NCBI GenBank assembly: GCA_019116445.1
Contig: DXBP01000029.1
Location: forward strand, 62,001 to 126,000
Direction: 5' to 3'
From: Candidatus Gemmiger excrementigallinarum
GTDB lineage: Bacteria > Bacillota > Clostridia > Oscillospirales > Ruminococcaceae
Length of the DNA: 64,000 nt
How positions within the stretch are numbered: position 1 is the first letter of the stretch; each line of letters opens with the position of its first letter. The notes beneath the pieces were generated by a model. That model was not told the origin of the DNA. It did not search any database and saw only the letters and a program-made list of their open reading frames with translations. The translations under genes were made by a program, and so were the position numbers. Shown here in pieces: positions 22,475 through 29,986 of the stretch.

Positions 22475-23857
22475 ATGGAAAAGGGAATGGAAACCGCTGC
22501 GCTGCCGCAGCAAAAACAACCGATTTTCACCAACCATCAACTCATCACGCTGCTGTGGCCCCTGGTGATCGAACAGGCCCTGGAAGTTCTTGTGGGCATG
22601 ACCGATACCATGATGGTATCCTCCGCCGGGGAAGCCGCCATCTCCGGCGTATCGCTGGTGGATATGATCAACCAGCTCATCATCACCATCTTCGGTGCCC
22701 TGGCCACCGGCGGCGCCGTGGTCACCAGCCAGTACCTGGGCGCCAAAAAGCCCGAGGCCGCCGCCCGCAGCGCCGGGCAGCTGGTTTCTCTCAGCGCCAT
22801 CCTGGGCTGCGGCATCGCCGGCTTCTGTCTGGTGGCCCGCACCCTGCTGCTGCGGCTCTTCTTCGGCTCCATCACCGACGATGTCATGCACGCCGCCCTC
22901 ATCTACTTCACCATCACAGCCCTCTCCTTCCCCTTCCTGGCGCTCTACAACGCCGGGGCGGCCATCTTCCGCTCCACCGGCAACAGCGCCGTGTCCATGA
23001 AGGTGTCGCTCATCGTCAACATCATCAACTTCTGCGGAAACGCCCTCTGCGTCTACGGCCTGAAAATGGGCGTGGCCGGTGTGGCGGTGCCCACCCTCGT
23101 TTCCCGTGCCGTGGGCGCCCTCATCATCCTCTCCCTGGCCGCCCGGCCCGACTATCTGCTGCGCATCACCCCCCGCACCATCTTCCACCTGGAAGGCGGC
23201 ACCGTCAAAAGCATCCTGGCCATCGGCATCCCCTCGGCCTGCGAAAACAGCCTGTTCCAGCTGGGCCGTGTGCTGGTGGTGAGCATGATCTCACTGTTCG
23301 GCACCGTCCATATCTCGGCCAACGCCGTGGCCAACAACCTGGACAGCGTGGGCTGCATCATCGGCAACGCCATGTGCCTGGGCATGATCACCGTGGTGGG
23401 CCGCTGCATCGGCGCCCAGGACTTTGACCAGGCCATCCATTACACCAAAAAACTCATGCGGTGGGACTATGTGGCCCAGGGCCTGACCAACGCCGCCGTG
23501 TTGCTGCTGCTGAACCCGCTGCTCAGCCTGTACACCCTCTCGCCCGAAACCGCCAGACTCTCGGCGGAACTGGTCTGGATCCACGCCGGACTTTCCATCT
23601 TCCTGTGGCCGATGGCCTTTGTGCTGCCCAACGCCCTGCGCGCCGCCAACGACGTGAAATTTACCATGCTCGTGTCGGTGGTGTCCATGGTGGTGTGGCG
23701 GCTGGGCTTCAGCCAGATCCTCTGCGTCCAGCTGGGCTGGGGCGCGCTGGGTGTGTGGTGGGCCATGATCATCGACTGGGTCTGCCGGCTGCTGTGCTTC
23801 GTCATCCGATTCAAGAGCGGCGCGTGGAAAAAACACGCCCTGAAAACTCCCGCCTGA
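22475..23857 (+). CDS. MATE-family efflux transporter (copy 1)
   Basis: A 460-aa, twelve-helix MATE protein, starting at the ATG at 22475 after GAGGTAGGGA; a TATACT -10 box lies at 22445-22450. Family features are the N-half opening LLWPLVIEQALEVLVGMTDTMMVSSAGEAAISGVSLVD, ATGGAVVTSQYLGAKKPEAA, and the matching C-half segment CENSLFQLGRVLVVSMIS. It exports drugs or metabolites in exchange for Na+ or H+. It is more distant from the second MATE (49338-50720) than a recent duplicate would be. Confidence 0.93.
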   Translation: MEKGMETAALPQQKQPIFTNHQLITLLWPLVIEQALEVLVGMTDTMMVSSAGEAAISGVSLVDMINQLIITIFGALATGGAVVTSQYLGAKKPEAAARSAGQLVSLSAILGCGIAGFCLVARTLLLRLFFGSITDDVMHAALIYFTITALSFPFLALYNAGAAIFRSTGNSAVSMKVSLIVNIINFCGNALCVYGLKMGVAGVAVPTLVSRAVGALIILSLAARPDYLLRITPRTIFHLEGGTVKSILAIGIPSACENSLFQLGRVLVVSMISLFGTVHISANAVANNLDSVGCIIGNAMCLGMITVVGRCIGAQDFDQAIHYTKKLMRWDYVAQGLTNAAVLLLLNPLLSLYTLSPETARLSAELVWIHAGLSIFLWPMAFVLPNALRAANDVKFTMLVSVVSMVVWRLGFSQILCVQLGWGALGVWWAMIIDWVCRLLCFVIRFKSGAWKKHALKTPA

Positions 23858-23876
23858 CCTGTAAAGGAGAGCCCCT

Positions 23877-24632
23877 ATGAAATTTGTAAGCTGGAACGTC
23901 AACGGCCTGCGGGCCTGCCTGAAAAAAGGCTTTGAAGATACCTTCCGCACCCTGGACGCTGATTTCTTCTGCGTGCAGGAAACCAAAATGCAGCCCGGCC
24001 AGGCCGATTTTGCCCCCGAAGGCTACACCGAATACATCTACAGTGCCGACAAAAAAGGCTATTCCGGCACCGCCATCTGGGCCAGAACGCCGGCGCTTTC
24101 GGTGCGGTACGGCCTGGACGAGGACCTGCACAACCACGAAGGCCGAGCCATCACCCTGGAATACCCGGACTTTTACCTGGTGAACCTGTATGTGCCCAAC
24201 TCCCAGAACGAGCTGGCCCGCATCGACTACCGGATGCAGTGGGAGGATGACCTGCGGCGGTATCTGCAGGCGCTGGACGCCCAAAAACCGGTGATCCTGT
24301 GCGGCGACCTGAACGTGGCCCACACCGAGATCGACCTGAAGAACCCCGGTCCCAACCGCGGCGCCGCCGGTTTCAGCGACCAGGAGCGGGGCAAGCTGGA
24401 CGAGCTGCTGGCTGCCGGGTTTACCGACAGCTTCCGCCATCTGCACCCCGATGCCACCGGCGTATACAGCTGGTGGAGTATGCGGTTCCGCGCCCGGGAG
24501 CGCAACGCGGGATGGCGCATTGACTATTTCCTGGTCAGCAACCGGCTGGCACCGAAGATCCAGCGTGCCGACATCCTGATGGACATACTGGGCAGCGACC
24601 ACTGCCCCGTGACCCTGGAACTGGACGTATAA
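23877..24632 (+). CDS. xth: Exodeoxyribonuclease III (AP endonuclease)
   Basis: A 251-aa enzyme of base-excision repair that cleaves at abasic sites and has 3'-exonuclease activity. Catalytic motifs are complete: SWNVNGLRA (metal-binding Asn), VQETKMQP (Glu), GDLNVAHTEIDL (Asp/Asn), WRIDYFLVS and SDHCPVTLEL (Asp/His). It starts 19 bases after the MATE gene with AAAGGAG, so it is probably co-transcribed with that gene. Confidence 0.96.
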   Translation: MKFVSWNVNGLRACLKKGFEDTFRTLDADFFCVQETKMQPGQADFAPEGYTEYIYSADKKGYSGTAIWARTPALSVRYGLDEDLHNHEGRAITLEYPDFYLVNLYVPNSQNELARIDYRMQWEDDLRRYLQALDAQKPVILCGDLNVAHTEIDLKNPGPNRGAAGFSDQERGKLDELLAAGFTDSFRHLHPDATGVYSWWSMRFRARERNAGWRIDYFLVSNRLAPKIQRADILMDILGSDHCPVTLELDV

Positions 24633-24684
24633 AAATCGGCCCGCCAAACTTTTTTATGTTTTTTTCAAAAAAATTCCCTCGCGT

Positions 24685-24711
24685 TGCAAAAATCAGCGCG
24701 GGGGAATCGTC
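24685..24711 (+). promoter_or_regulatory. Candidate ECF-type promoter of sigma operon 2
   Basis: TGCAAA (24685-24690), 17-base spacer, CGTC (24708-24711). It resembles TGAAAC-N17-CGT and lies 30 bases upstream of the sigma gene; autoregulation is inferred. Confidence 0.4.
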
Positions 24712-24740
24712 TTATTGAATAGAAAGAGAAAGCAAAGGGG

Positions 24741-25274
24741 GTGTGGGGTCTGACCCATGAAGAGTTTACCGGCTTGATGCAGCAGTACCAGCGGCTGATC
24801 TATACCGTCTGCCTGCAGTTCGTCCATGATCCCCACACCGCCGAGGACCTGACCCAGGACACCTTTGTGGCGGCCTACGCGGCCATCGACCGCTGCGAGC
24901 CCCAGTACTACAAAGCGTGGCTGGTGCGGGTGGCCGCCAACAAATGCAAGGATCACCTGAAAAGCGCCTGGGTGCGCCGGGTGGAAGCCCCGGGGGACGA
25001 CGCCCTGCCCGAGCCGCGGGGTGCACCCCAGGGGGACGCCGCAGACCCGGCCGAACAGCTGGCCAGCCGGGCCGGAGCCGAGGAGCTGGAAGAGATGGTC
25101 CGCGGCCTGCGGGAGCCTTACGGACGCATTGCGGTGCTCTACTTTCTGGAGCACCGGGACACGGCCCAGATCGCCCAACTGGTAGGCCGGCCGCCCGCAA
25201 CGGTCAGCAGCCAGCTGTGGCGGGCCAAGTTGCTGCTGCGGCAGCAAATCACCGAAAGGAGGCTGAAGGAATGA
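24741..25274 (+). CDS. ECF-type RNA polymerase sigma factor (operon 2)
   Basis: A 177-aa sigma factor with region 2 (YQRLIYTVCLQFVHDPHTAEDLTQDTFVAAYAAI, then YKAWLVRVAANKCKDHLKS) and region 4 (LREPYGRIAVLYFLEHRDTAQIAQLVGRPPATVSSQLWRAKLLLRQQ). The start is uncertain: GTG at 24741 is used, but the AAAGGGGG before it is very close. Four genes follow in one operon: a Cys-containing membrane anti-sigma candidate and two further membrane proteins. The set resembles envelope-stress systems. Confidence 0.92.
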   Translation: MWGLTHEEFTGLMQQYQRLIYTVCLQFVHDPHTAEDLTQDTFVAAYAAIDRCEPQYYKAWLVRVAANKCKDHLKSAWVRRVEAPGDDALPEPRGAPQGDAADPAEQLASRAGAEELEEMVRGLREPYGRIAVLYFLEHRDTAQIAQLVGRPPATVSSQLWRAKLLLRQQITERRLKE

Positions 25275-25798
25275 GCCTGTATTTTGACAATGAAAAGCTG
25301 TTTGATGCCGAGGGGCACCTGACCGACGACGGTCTGTACGCCCTGAAGGACGGCACGCTGGATGACCTGGGCGCCCTGGAAGCCGCCGAGCACCTGAGCT
25401 TCTGCGATTACTGCCTGCTGCGGTACACCGAACTGATCGACGCCGCCCCCGCCTGCCTGCAGGAACCCATGCGGGACCTGATCCCCCAGGTGCAGAACCT
25501 GATGCGGCTGCGCCGCTTCCGCATTATGACCAACCGTTATGTATCGGCCGCGGCCGCCGTGGTGCTGGCCTTCGTGCTGTGGGGCTTTGTATCGGTGGGG
25601 GCCAGCCAGCGGATGGCCGCCCGCACCGTGCAGCCCCAGGAACCCCGGGTGAGCTTCGGCCAATGGCTGGACACCACCGTCAGCGGTTTCTATGACAGCC
25701 TGGACGATACCTTTACCAACTTTACGCTGGCTGCCGAAAAGGGCCTGGCCCAGCTGCAACACCACGATAACGGCGGCGCATCCGCCAAGGGAGAATGA
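25271..25798 (+). CDS. Probable zinc-binding anti-sigma factor
   Basis: A 175-aa membrane protein whose ATG at 25271 overlaps the sigma stop (ATGA), with AAAGGAGG upstream. Residues about 38-50 read AEHLSFCDYCLLRY, an HxxxCxxC-type motif of zinc-binding anti-sigma domains. One transmembrane helix follows (VSAAAAVVLAFVLWGFVSVG, about residues 93-113) and then a short outer tail. The translational coupling and topology both fit an anti-sigma partner for the ECF factor encoded just before. Confidence 0.78.
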   Translation: MSLYFDNEKLFDAEGHLTDDGLYALKDGTLDDLGALEAAEHLSFCDYCLLRYTELIDAAPACLQEPMRDLIPQVQNLMRLRRFRIMTNRYVSAAAAVVLAFVLWGFVSVGASQRMAARTVQPQEPRVSFGQWLDTTVSGFYDSLDDTFTNFTLAAEKGLAQLQHHDNGGASAKGE

Positions 25799-25802
25799 TA
25801 CC

Positions 25803-26342
25803 ATGAAAAAGAACGCTTTGCTGACCTTCCTCTTTGCCTGCATCCCGGGCGCAGGGCAGATGTACTACGGTTATATGCAGCGGGGACTTTCCCTCATCAC
25901 GCTGTTCTGCGGCTGCTTTGTCCTGGGCGCCCTGGCCAGCCCGCTGGCTGTCACCTGCTTCATCGTATGGATGTACAGCTTCTTTGATACCTACGATCTG
26001 ATCCGGCACCTGGCGGCCGGGGACCCCAAGCCCGACGGCCTGATGCTGCTGGGCGACTGGACCGACCTCAAGCGGCTGATCCCCAAGCACAACCGTCTGC
26101 TGGGCTGGGGCCTGATCGCCCTGGGCATCTGGTCGCTGTACAGCATTTTCATCGAACCGCTGCTGTACGACCTGCTGGCGCTGCTCAACATCGAAAACGC
26201 CTGGTACTATATCAGCTCCATCCCCACGCTGGTCATCGCCGTGCTGCTGATCGCTGCCGGTATCTGGCTGCTGGGCCTGCACCCCAAACATTCCCAGGAC
26301 CAGGACCTGCCCCCCTACCCCCACGACGGCACGCCGCAGTAA
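25803..26342 (+). CDS. Small polytopic membrane protein of unknown function
   Basis: A 179-aa protein starting at the ATG at 25803, four bases after the anti-sigma gene. The N-terminal part (LTFLFACIPGAGQMYYGYMQRGLSL) resembles the GxGxxYxGxxxxG helix start of TM2-domain proteins. About five hydrophobic segments follow, and the C-terminus is Pro/His-rich. It has no enzymatic motif. Being in the ECF operon suggests a role in the envelope response that sigma controls. Confidence 0.7.
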   Translation: MKKNALLTFLFACIPGAGQMYYGYMQRGLSLITLFCGCFVLGALASPLAVTCFIVWMYSFFDTYDLIRHLAAGDPKPDGLMLLGDWTDLKRLIPKHNRLLGWGLIALGIWSLYSIFIEPLLYDLLALLNIENAWYYISSIPTLVIAVLLIAAGIWLLGLHPKHSQDQDLPPYPHDGTPQ

Positions 26343-26376
26343 TACAATTTGTATAATTTTATACGAGGTAAACAAA

Positions 26377-27318
26377 ATGGATGAAAACAAGAACCCGTCG
26401 GCTTCCACGGCCACCCAAACCCCGGAAGCCCCCAAAAAGGTCCGCCGGGTGGGCCGCGTGGCTTTTGCCCTGCTGCTGATCCTGGCCGGTGTGCTGCTGC
26501 TGCTCCAGCAGTTTGTGCCCAATTTTGATCTGCTGACCATTGCGCGGTTCTCCCCCGCGCTGCTCATTGTGCTGGGCGTGGAACTTTTGATCTATTCCGC
26601 CAACCCCAACGTCAAAGTCAGCTTTGACTGGCTCAGCGCGCTGGGCTGCGGGTTTATCCTGGTCATTGTGGGGTGTTCCTCGCTGGTGCCCATCCTGTGG
26701 AACAGCTACGGCCCCACCCGGGAGTACGCCCAGAACCGCTACGAAACCCAGCTCCAGGACCAGGCCTATCAGGCCCTGAACGCCGACACCGACCTGAAAG
26801 CCCGCATCGACAACCTGCAAATCAGCGTCTGGTTCAACCACATCCAGGACGGCACCTACACCCTGCAGGACGAGGACAGCGTCTACCTGAACATTGAACT
26901 GCAGCAGAACGGCTACGCCGATACCGCCGCCTTTACGGCGGACTGCTACCGCATCACCCAGCTGATGGAACAGAGCGGCATCCCGGTGGATACCTACAAC
27001 TTCAACAGCTACAGCGACCCGTACGGCAACGGCAACAGCTACAGCCTGAGTTTCCTTTCCAGCTTCTTTGAGGGGCTGAGCGAAGAGCAGCTGGCCCAGC
27101 GGGTAAGCAGCTACTACGATTACGACGGCACCAGCTACAGTTCCTCCGCCGATCGGGACGAGGCCGTGAAGGCCGTCCTGCGGGAGGAGATCACCGGGGA
27201 GTTCCTCGAAACCCACGACGGCGAGTACCCCACCGAAGAGTACCTGACCCAGGAGATCGAGAAACGGTTCCAGGCGATGACCTCCAACGGCTCGGCCACC
27301 CCCGAAACCGCAGCCTGA
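26377..27318 (+). CDS. LiaI/LiaF-like membrane protein with an outer domain
   Basis: A 313-aa protein. After a Ser/Thr/Pro-rich N-terminus come three or four helices (VAFALLLILAGVLLLLQQF, SPALLIVLGVELLIYSA, LGCGFILVIVGCSSLV) in the arrangement of LiaI-LiaF-like transmembrane regions. A polar domain from about residue 115 to 313 follows, rich in Tyr, Asn and Asp (SYSDPYGNGNSYSLSF) and ending in a charged helix. It is the last gene of ECF operon 2. Function is not known; the similarity to envelope-stress sensors fits the operon. Confidence 0.65.
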   Translation: MDENKNPSASTATQTPEAPKKVRRVGRVAFALLLILAGVLLLLQQFVPNFDLLTIARFSPALLIVLGVELLIYSANPNVKVSFDWLSALGCGFILVIVGCSSLVPILWNSYGPTREYAQNRYETQLQDQAYQALNADTDLKARIDNLQISVWFNHIQDGTYTLQDEDSVYLNIELQQNGYADTAAFTADCYRITQLMEQSGIPVDTYNFNSYSDPYGNGNSYSLSFLSSFFEGLSEEQLAQRVSSYYDYDGTSYSSSADRDEAVKAVLREEITGEFLETHDGEYPTEEYLTQEIEKRFQAMTSNGSATPETAA

Positions 27319-27348
27319 GCTGCGCGCATTCCTTTCGATTTGTATACA

Positions 27349-27397
27349 GACAGGCGCCCCACACCCGGAAACCCGGATGCGGGGCGCCTGTCGTTTT
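27349..27397 (+). terminator. Terminator of ECF operon 2
   Basis: GACAGGCGCCCC / GGGGCGCCTGTC long hairpin followed by GTTTT; it could also serve the converging symporter gene. Confidence 0.85.
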
Positions 27398-27406
27398 GGG
27401 GAAACT

Positions 27407-28750
27407 TTACTTTTTCTGGCCGCGATCAATGGCAGCCACCACGCCCGACAATGCCAGCAGGGCCAGCAGGTTGGGCACCGCCATCAGGCCGTTGAAGAAG
27501 TCGGCCATGGCCCAGACCAGGTCCACCTTGAGGGTGGAACCCACGAGGATGAACGCCACCACGATGATGCTGTACAGGGGCAGCGCTTTTTCACCAAACA
27601 GGGCCTTGAAGTTGGTATGACCGAAGAAATACCAGCCGATGATGGTGGAGAAGGCGAAGAAGAACATACAGATTGCAATAAAGATGGGGCCAAAGGCGCC
27701 GAAGGACTGGCTGAAGGCCGCCTGGGTGAGCGCCGTGCCGGTAAGGCCCTGAGGCACCAGACCGGAGGAGATCAGCACCAGGCCGGTGAGGGTAAGTACC
27801 ACGAAGGTGTCGATAAAGACGCCCAGAATGGCCACCGCGCCCTGGTCCTGGGGCTGCTTGACCTTCGCCAGCGCGTGGGCGTGGGGGGTGGAGCCCAGGC
27901 CCGCTTCGTTGGAGAAAAGGCCGCGGGCCACACCGAAGCGCATAGCCTGCTGCACCGTGACACCGGCCACACCGCCGGCCATGGCCTGGGGATCAAAGGC
28001 CAACACAAAGATCTGGGCGAAGGTGGAGGGCAGCGCCTTGGCGTTCATGACCAGGATGATGACGCAACCCACAATGTAGAACGCCGCCATGACGGGGACG
28101 ATTTTTTCGGTGACAGAGGCGATGCGCTGCACACCGCCCAGGAAGATGAAAGCCGCAATGGCCGCCACCACAATGCCCACCAGCAGCCGGTTGACGCCGA
28201 ATGCGTTGGCGAAGGCATCGCCGATGGAGTTGGACTGCACCATGTTGCCCATGAAGCCCAGGGCCAGGATGATGAGTACCGAGAAGATGGTGGCCAGGAT
28301 GCGGCCGAAGCGGCCCTTGAACGCCGCGCGGATGTAGTAGGCGGGACCGCCGGTGACACGGCCGTTTTCCACCGTCTTGTAGTGCTGGGCCAGCACCGCT
28401 TCGGCGTAGATGGTAGCCATGCCGAAGAAGGCCGAAACCCACACCCAGAACAGGGCGCCGGGGCCGCCGCTGACCACGGCGGTGGCACAACCGGTGATGT
28501 TGCCGGTACCCACCTGGGCCGCAATGGCGGTGGTCAGCGCCTGGAAGGAACTCATGCCGTCATGACCGGCCTTTTTGCCCCGCAGGGTAAAGCCGCCGAA
28601 CCCCCGGCGTAAGCCCTCGCCAAAGCGGCGCAGCTGCACGCCCCGCAGACGGATGGTGAAAAAGATGCCGGTGCCTACCAGCAAAAACAGCAGCAGATAA
28701 TTCCACAAAATATTGCTGGCCTGCTCCACCAGCGTTGTAAAAAAAGCCAT
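27407..28750 (-). CDS. AGCS-family sodium:alanine/glycine symporter
   Basis: A 447-aa amino-acid carrier of the alanine/glycine:cation symporter family. The ATG at 28750 gives MAFFTTLVEQASNILWNYLLLFLLVGTGIFFTIRL; AGGGG is upstream. Family blocks are visible: SSFQALTTAIAAQVGTGNITG, GPGALFWVWVSAFFGMATIYAE, and GLFSNEAGLGS near residue 295. Around ten helices. It has its own promoter and a 70-base leader in which no riboswitch could be recognised. Confidence 0.95.
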   Translation of the reverse strand: MAFFTTLVEQASNILWNYLLLFLLVGTGIFFTIRLRGVQLRRFGEGLRRGFGGFTLRGKKAGHDGMSSFQALTTAIAAQVGTGNITGCATAVVSGGPGALFWVWVSAFFGMATIYAEAVLAQHYKTVENGRVTGGPAYYIRAAFKGRFGRILATIFSVLIILALGFMGNMVQSNSIGDAFANAFGVNRLLVGIVVAAIAAFIFLGGVQRIASVTEKIVPVMAAFYIVGCVIILVMNAKALPSTFAQIFVLAFDPQAMAGGVAGVTVQQAMRFGVARGLFSNEAGLGSTPHAHALAKVKQPQDQGAVAILGVFIDTFVVLTLTGLVLISSGLVPQGLTGTALTQAAFSQSFGAFGPIFIAICMFFFAFSTIIGWYFFGHTNFKALFGEKALPLYSIIVVAFILVGSTLKVDLVWAMADFFNGLMAVPNLLALLALSGVVAAIDRGQKK

Positions 28751-28820
28751 GATGATCCCCCTCTGATTTCTTGTTTTTCCAAACCTTTCCCCTGCCGGCC
28801 GCCCGGCAGACAACGTAACT

Positions 28821-28849
28821 ACTATACACTGCTTTTTGCATAAAGTCAA
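28821..28849 (-). promoter_or_regulatory. Sigma-A promoter of the AGCS symporter
   Basis: Minus strand: TTGACT (28844-28849), 17-base spacer, TATAGT (28821-28826). Confidence 0.85.
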
Positions 28850-28886
28850 GTGTATTTGTACGACGTACACTTTTGGACATAAAACA

Positions 28887-28908
28887 GGGGCCGGATATTC
28901 CCGGCCCC
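28887..28908 (-). terminator. Additional hairpin after repeat copy B
   Basis: GGGGCCGG / CCGGCCCC hairpin, followed on the minus strand by TGTTTTATG. Copy A also has an extra terminator hairpin right after it. Confidence 0.65.
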
Positions 28909-28913
28909 AAAAT

Positions 28914-29085
28914 AAAAAACGTCTGCGTCGGCGGACATGCGCCGACCGGCGCAGACACCGACAGGGAAATTTGACGGCAAATTGTGTACGGCAGTGCGCG
29001 ATTTGCCGTCAAATTTTGTCGAGGGGGATTCCAAAAGGGGGAATAGGCCCGTCAGGCGCCGCCGTGCGGGACTGTTCCCCTTTTT
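28914..29085 (-). repeat. Dispersed structured intergenic repeat, copy B
   Basis: Minus-strand orientation; matches copy A (16515-16700) over its length apart from a shorter loop. The 16-bp stem AAATTTGACGGCAAAT / ATTTGCCGTCAAATTT is perfect here, while copy A has one G-U pair at the same place. It ends with GTCTGCGCCGG...CCGACGCAGAC and T6ATTTT. It begins 12 bases after the stop of the ECF S-component gene, in the sense direction, so both copies sit in 3' untranslated regions and terminate transcription. It accounts for most of the gap 28751-29097. Confidence 0.85.
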
Positions 29086-29097
29086 GCAAGACATCTT

Positions 29098-29688
29098 TTA
29101 CCGTGCCCTAACGCCGTGGATGTATTTGCGGTCCAGGCCGTAGCGCACGGCGGCGCCCAGTACCAGCCACATCACAAAGACTTCAATGGGCAGCATGATG
29201 GTGTTTTTCACCAGACCGCTGGTGGCGTAGTAGAGATAGCCCTTGCCGTAGAGCATGGCTTTCCATACGCTGCCCAGCAGCACATTGCTGCCGTAGTTGA
29301 TGAGGATACGCACAACAATAATGCGCAGCAGCGTGGGTTTGCGGCGGTAAAGCAGCACACCGTAGATCAGGCCCGACAGCATGGCCGTGACCATAAACCC
29401 GGGGAAATAGGGTTCCCCGTAGCTGGAGAGCAAAAAGCCCACCGAGTCGATGACGGCACCGGTCATCATGCCCACCAGGGGCCCGTAGCACATACAGCCC
29501 AAAGAGATCGCCAGAAAACTGAACTGGATCTTGAGGCTGGGGCCCAGCAGATAGATGGGCATGGCCTTGAGCACGATGGCCATGGCGCAGACCAGGCCTG
29601 AGAAGGCCAGCACCCGCACGTTGCGGAACTCGGCCCGGGCGGCGCGCCAATAGGCTGCGGAAAAAACGGACAGCGTTTGTTCTTGCAT
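29098..29688 (-). CDS. folT: ECF transporter S component, probably folate-specific (FolT-like)
   Basis: A 196-aa integral membrane protein starting at the ATG at 29688 (AGGAGG upstream). About six helices: VRVLAFSGLVCAMAIVLK, IQFSFLAISLGCMCYGPLVGMMTGAVIDSVGFLL, FMVTAMLSGLIYGVLLY, IIVVRILINYGSNVLLGS. The KIQFSFL...GPxxGxxxGxxxDxxG pattern marks folate-type S components (FolT). S components bind a vitamin and dock on a shared ATPase/EcfT module, which is not in this window. The THF riboswitch directly upstream supports folate as substrate. Confidence 0.85.
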   Translation of the reverse strand: MQEQTLSVFSAAYWRAARAEFRNVRVLAFSGLVCAMAIVLKAMPIYLLGPSLKIQFSFLAISLGCMCYGPLVGMMTGAVIDSVGFLLSSYGEPYFPGFMVTAMLSGLIYGVLLYRRKPTLLRIIVVRILINYGSNVLLGSVWKAMLYGKGYLYYATSGLVKNTIMLPIEVFVMWLVLGAAVRYGLDRKYIHGVRAR

Positions 29689-29735
29689 ACAAAAATACCT
29701 CCTGTGCTCTGTGCATTGCTGCACAAAGGAGGAGG

Positions 29736-29775
29736 CAAAAAAAGCGGGCGTGGATACACTTGTACCACACCCGCT
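29736..29775 (-). terminator. Expression-platform terminator of the THF riboswitch
   Basis: Minus strand: AGCGGGTGTGG / CCACGCCCGCT hairpin followed by TTTTTTT, between the aptamer and the folT ribosome site. Confidence 0.88.
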
Positions 29776-29792
29776 GTTGCGCACCGTCATGC

Positions 29793-29906
29793 AGCAGCGG
29801 GATGCGGGATGCGCACCGCGGACCTTTCGGTCACTTCGTCCTGCCACAACTCCCCGTCGGTCAGGCACTTCGGGGGCTCGCCCCCACGCGCGGATCCCTA
29901 CTCTGC
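29793..29906 (-). ncRNA. Tetrahydrofolate (THF) riboswitch
   Basis: On the minus strand the leader carries the THF-I hallmarks: GCAGAGTAGGGATCCGCGCG at the 5' side, and CCGCGGTGCGCATCCCGCATCC at the 3' side, with closing pairs GCAG/CTGC. Internal hairpins include GGGGGCGAGCCCCC and GACCGAAAGGTC. A rho-independent terminator follows (29736-29775), so folate excess should cause premature termination. THF-I riboswitches upstream of folT are well established in Clostridia. Recognition is by eye; a covariance-model search would settle it. Confidence 0.82.
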
Positions 29907-29925
29907 GAATGGATCATACAACGCC

Positions 29926-29954
29926 ATTATAGGCCGCCCCCGGCCGGAATGCAA
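29926..29954 (-). promoter_or_regulatory. Sigma-A promoter of the THF riboswitch-folT transcript
   Basis: Minus strand: TTGCAT (29949-29954), 17-base spacer, TATAAT (29926-29931), about 20 bases before the aptamer. Confidence 0.85.
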
Positions 29955-29986
29955 CCCCTTTGGCGAAATTTTGTGCTTTTGGGCAA

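Noticed and set aside
28751-28820. Possible glycine riboswitch before the alanine/glycine symporter
   Set aside because: The leader is only about 70 bases and shows no glycine aptamer motif.
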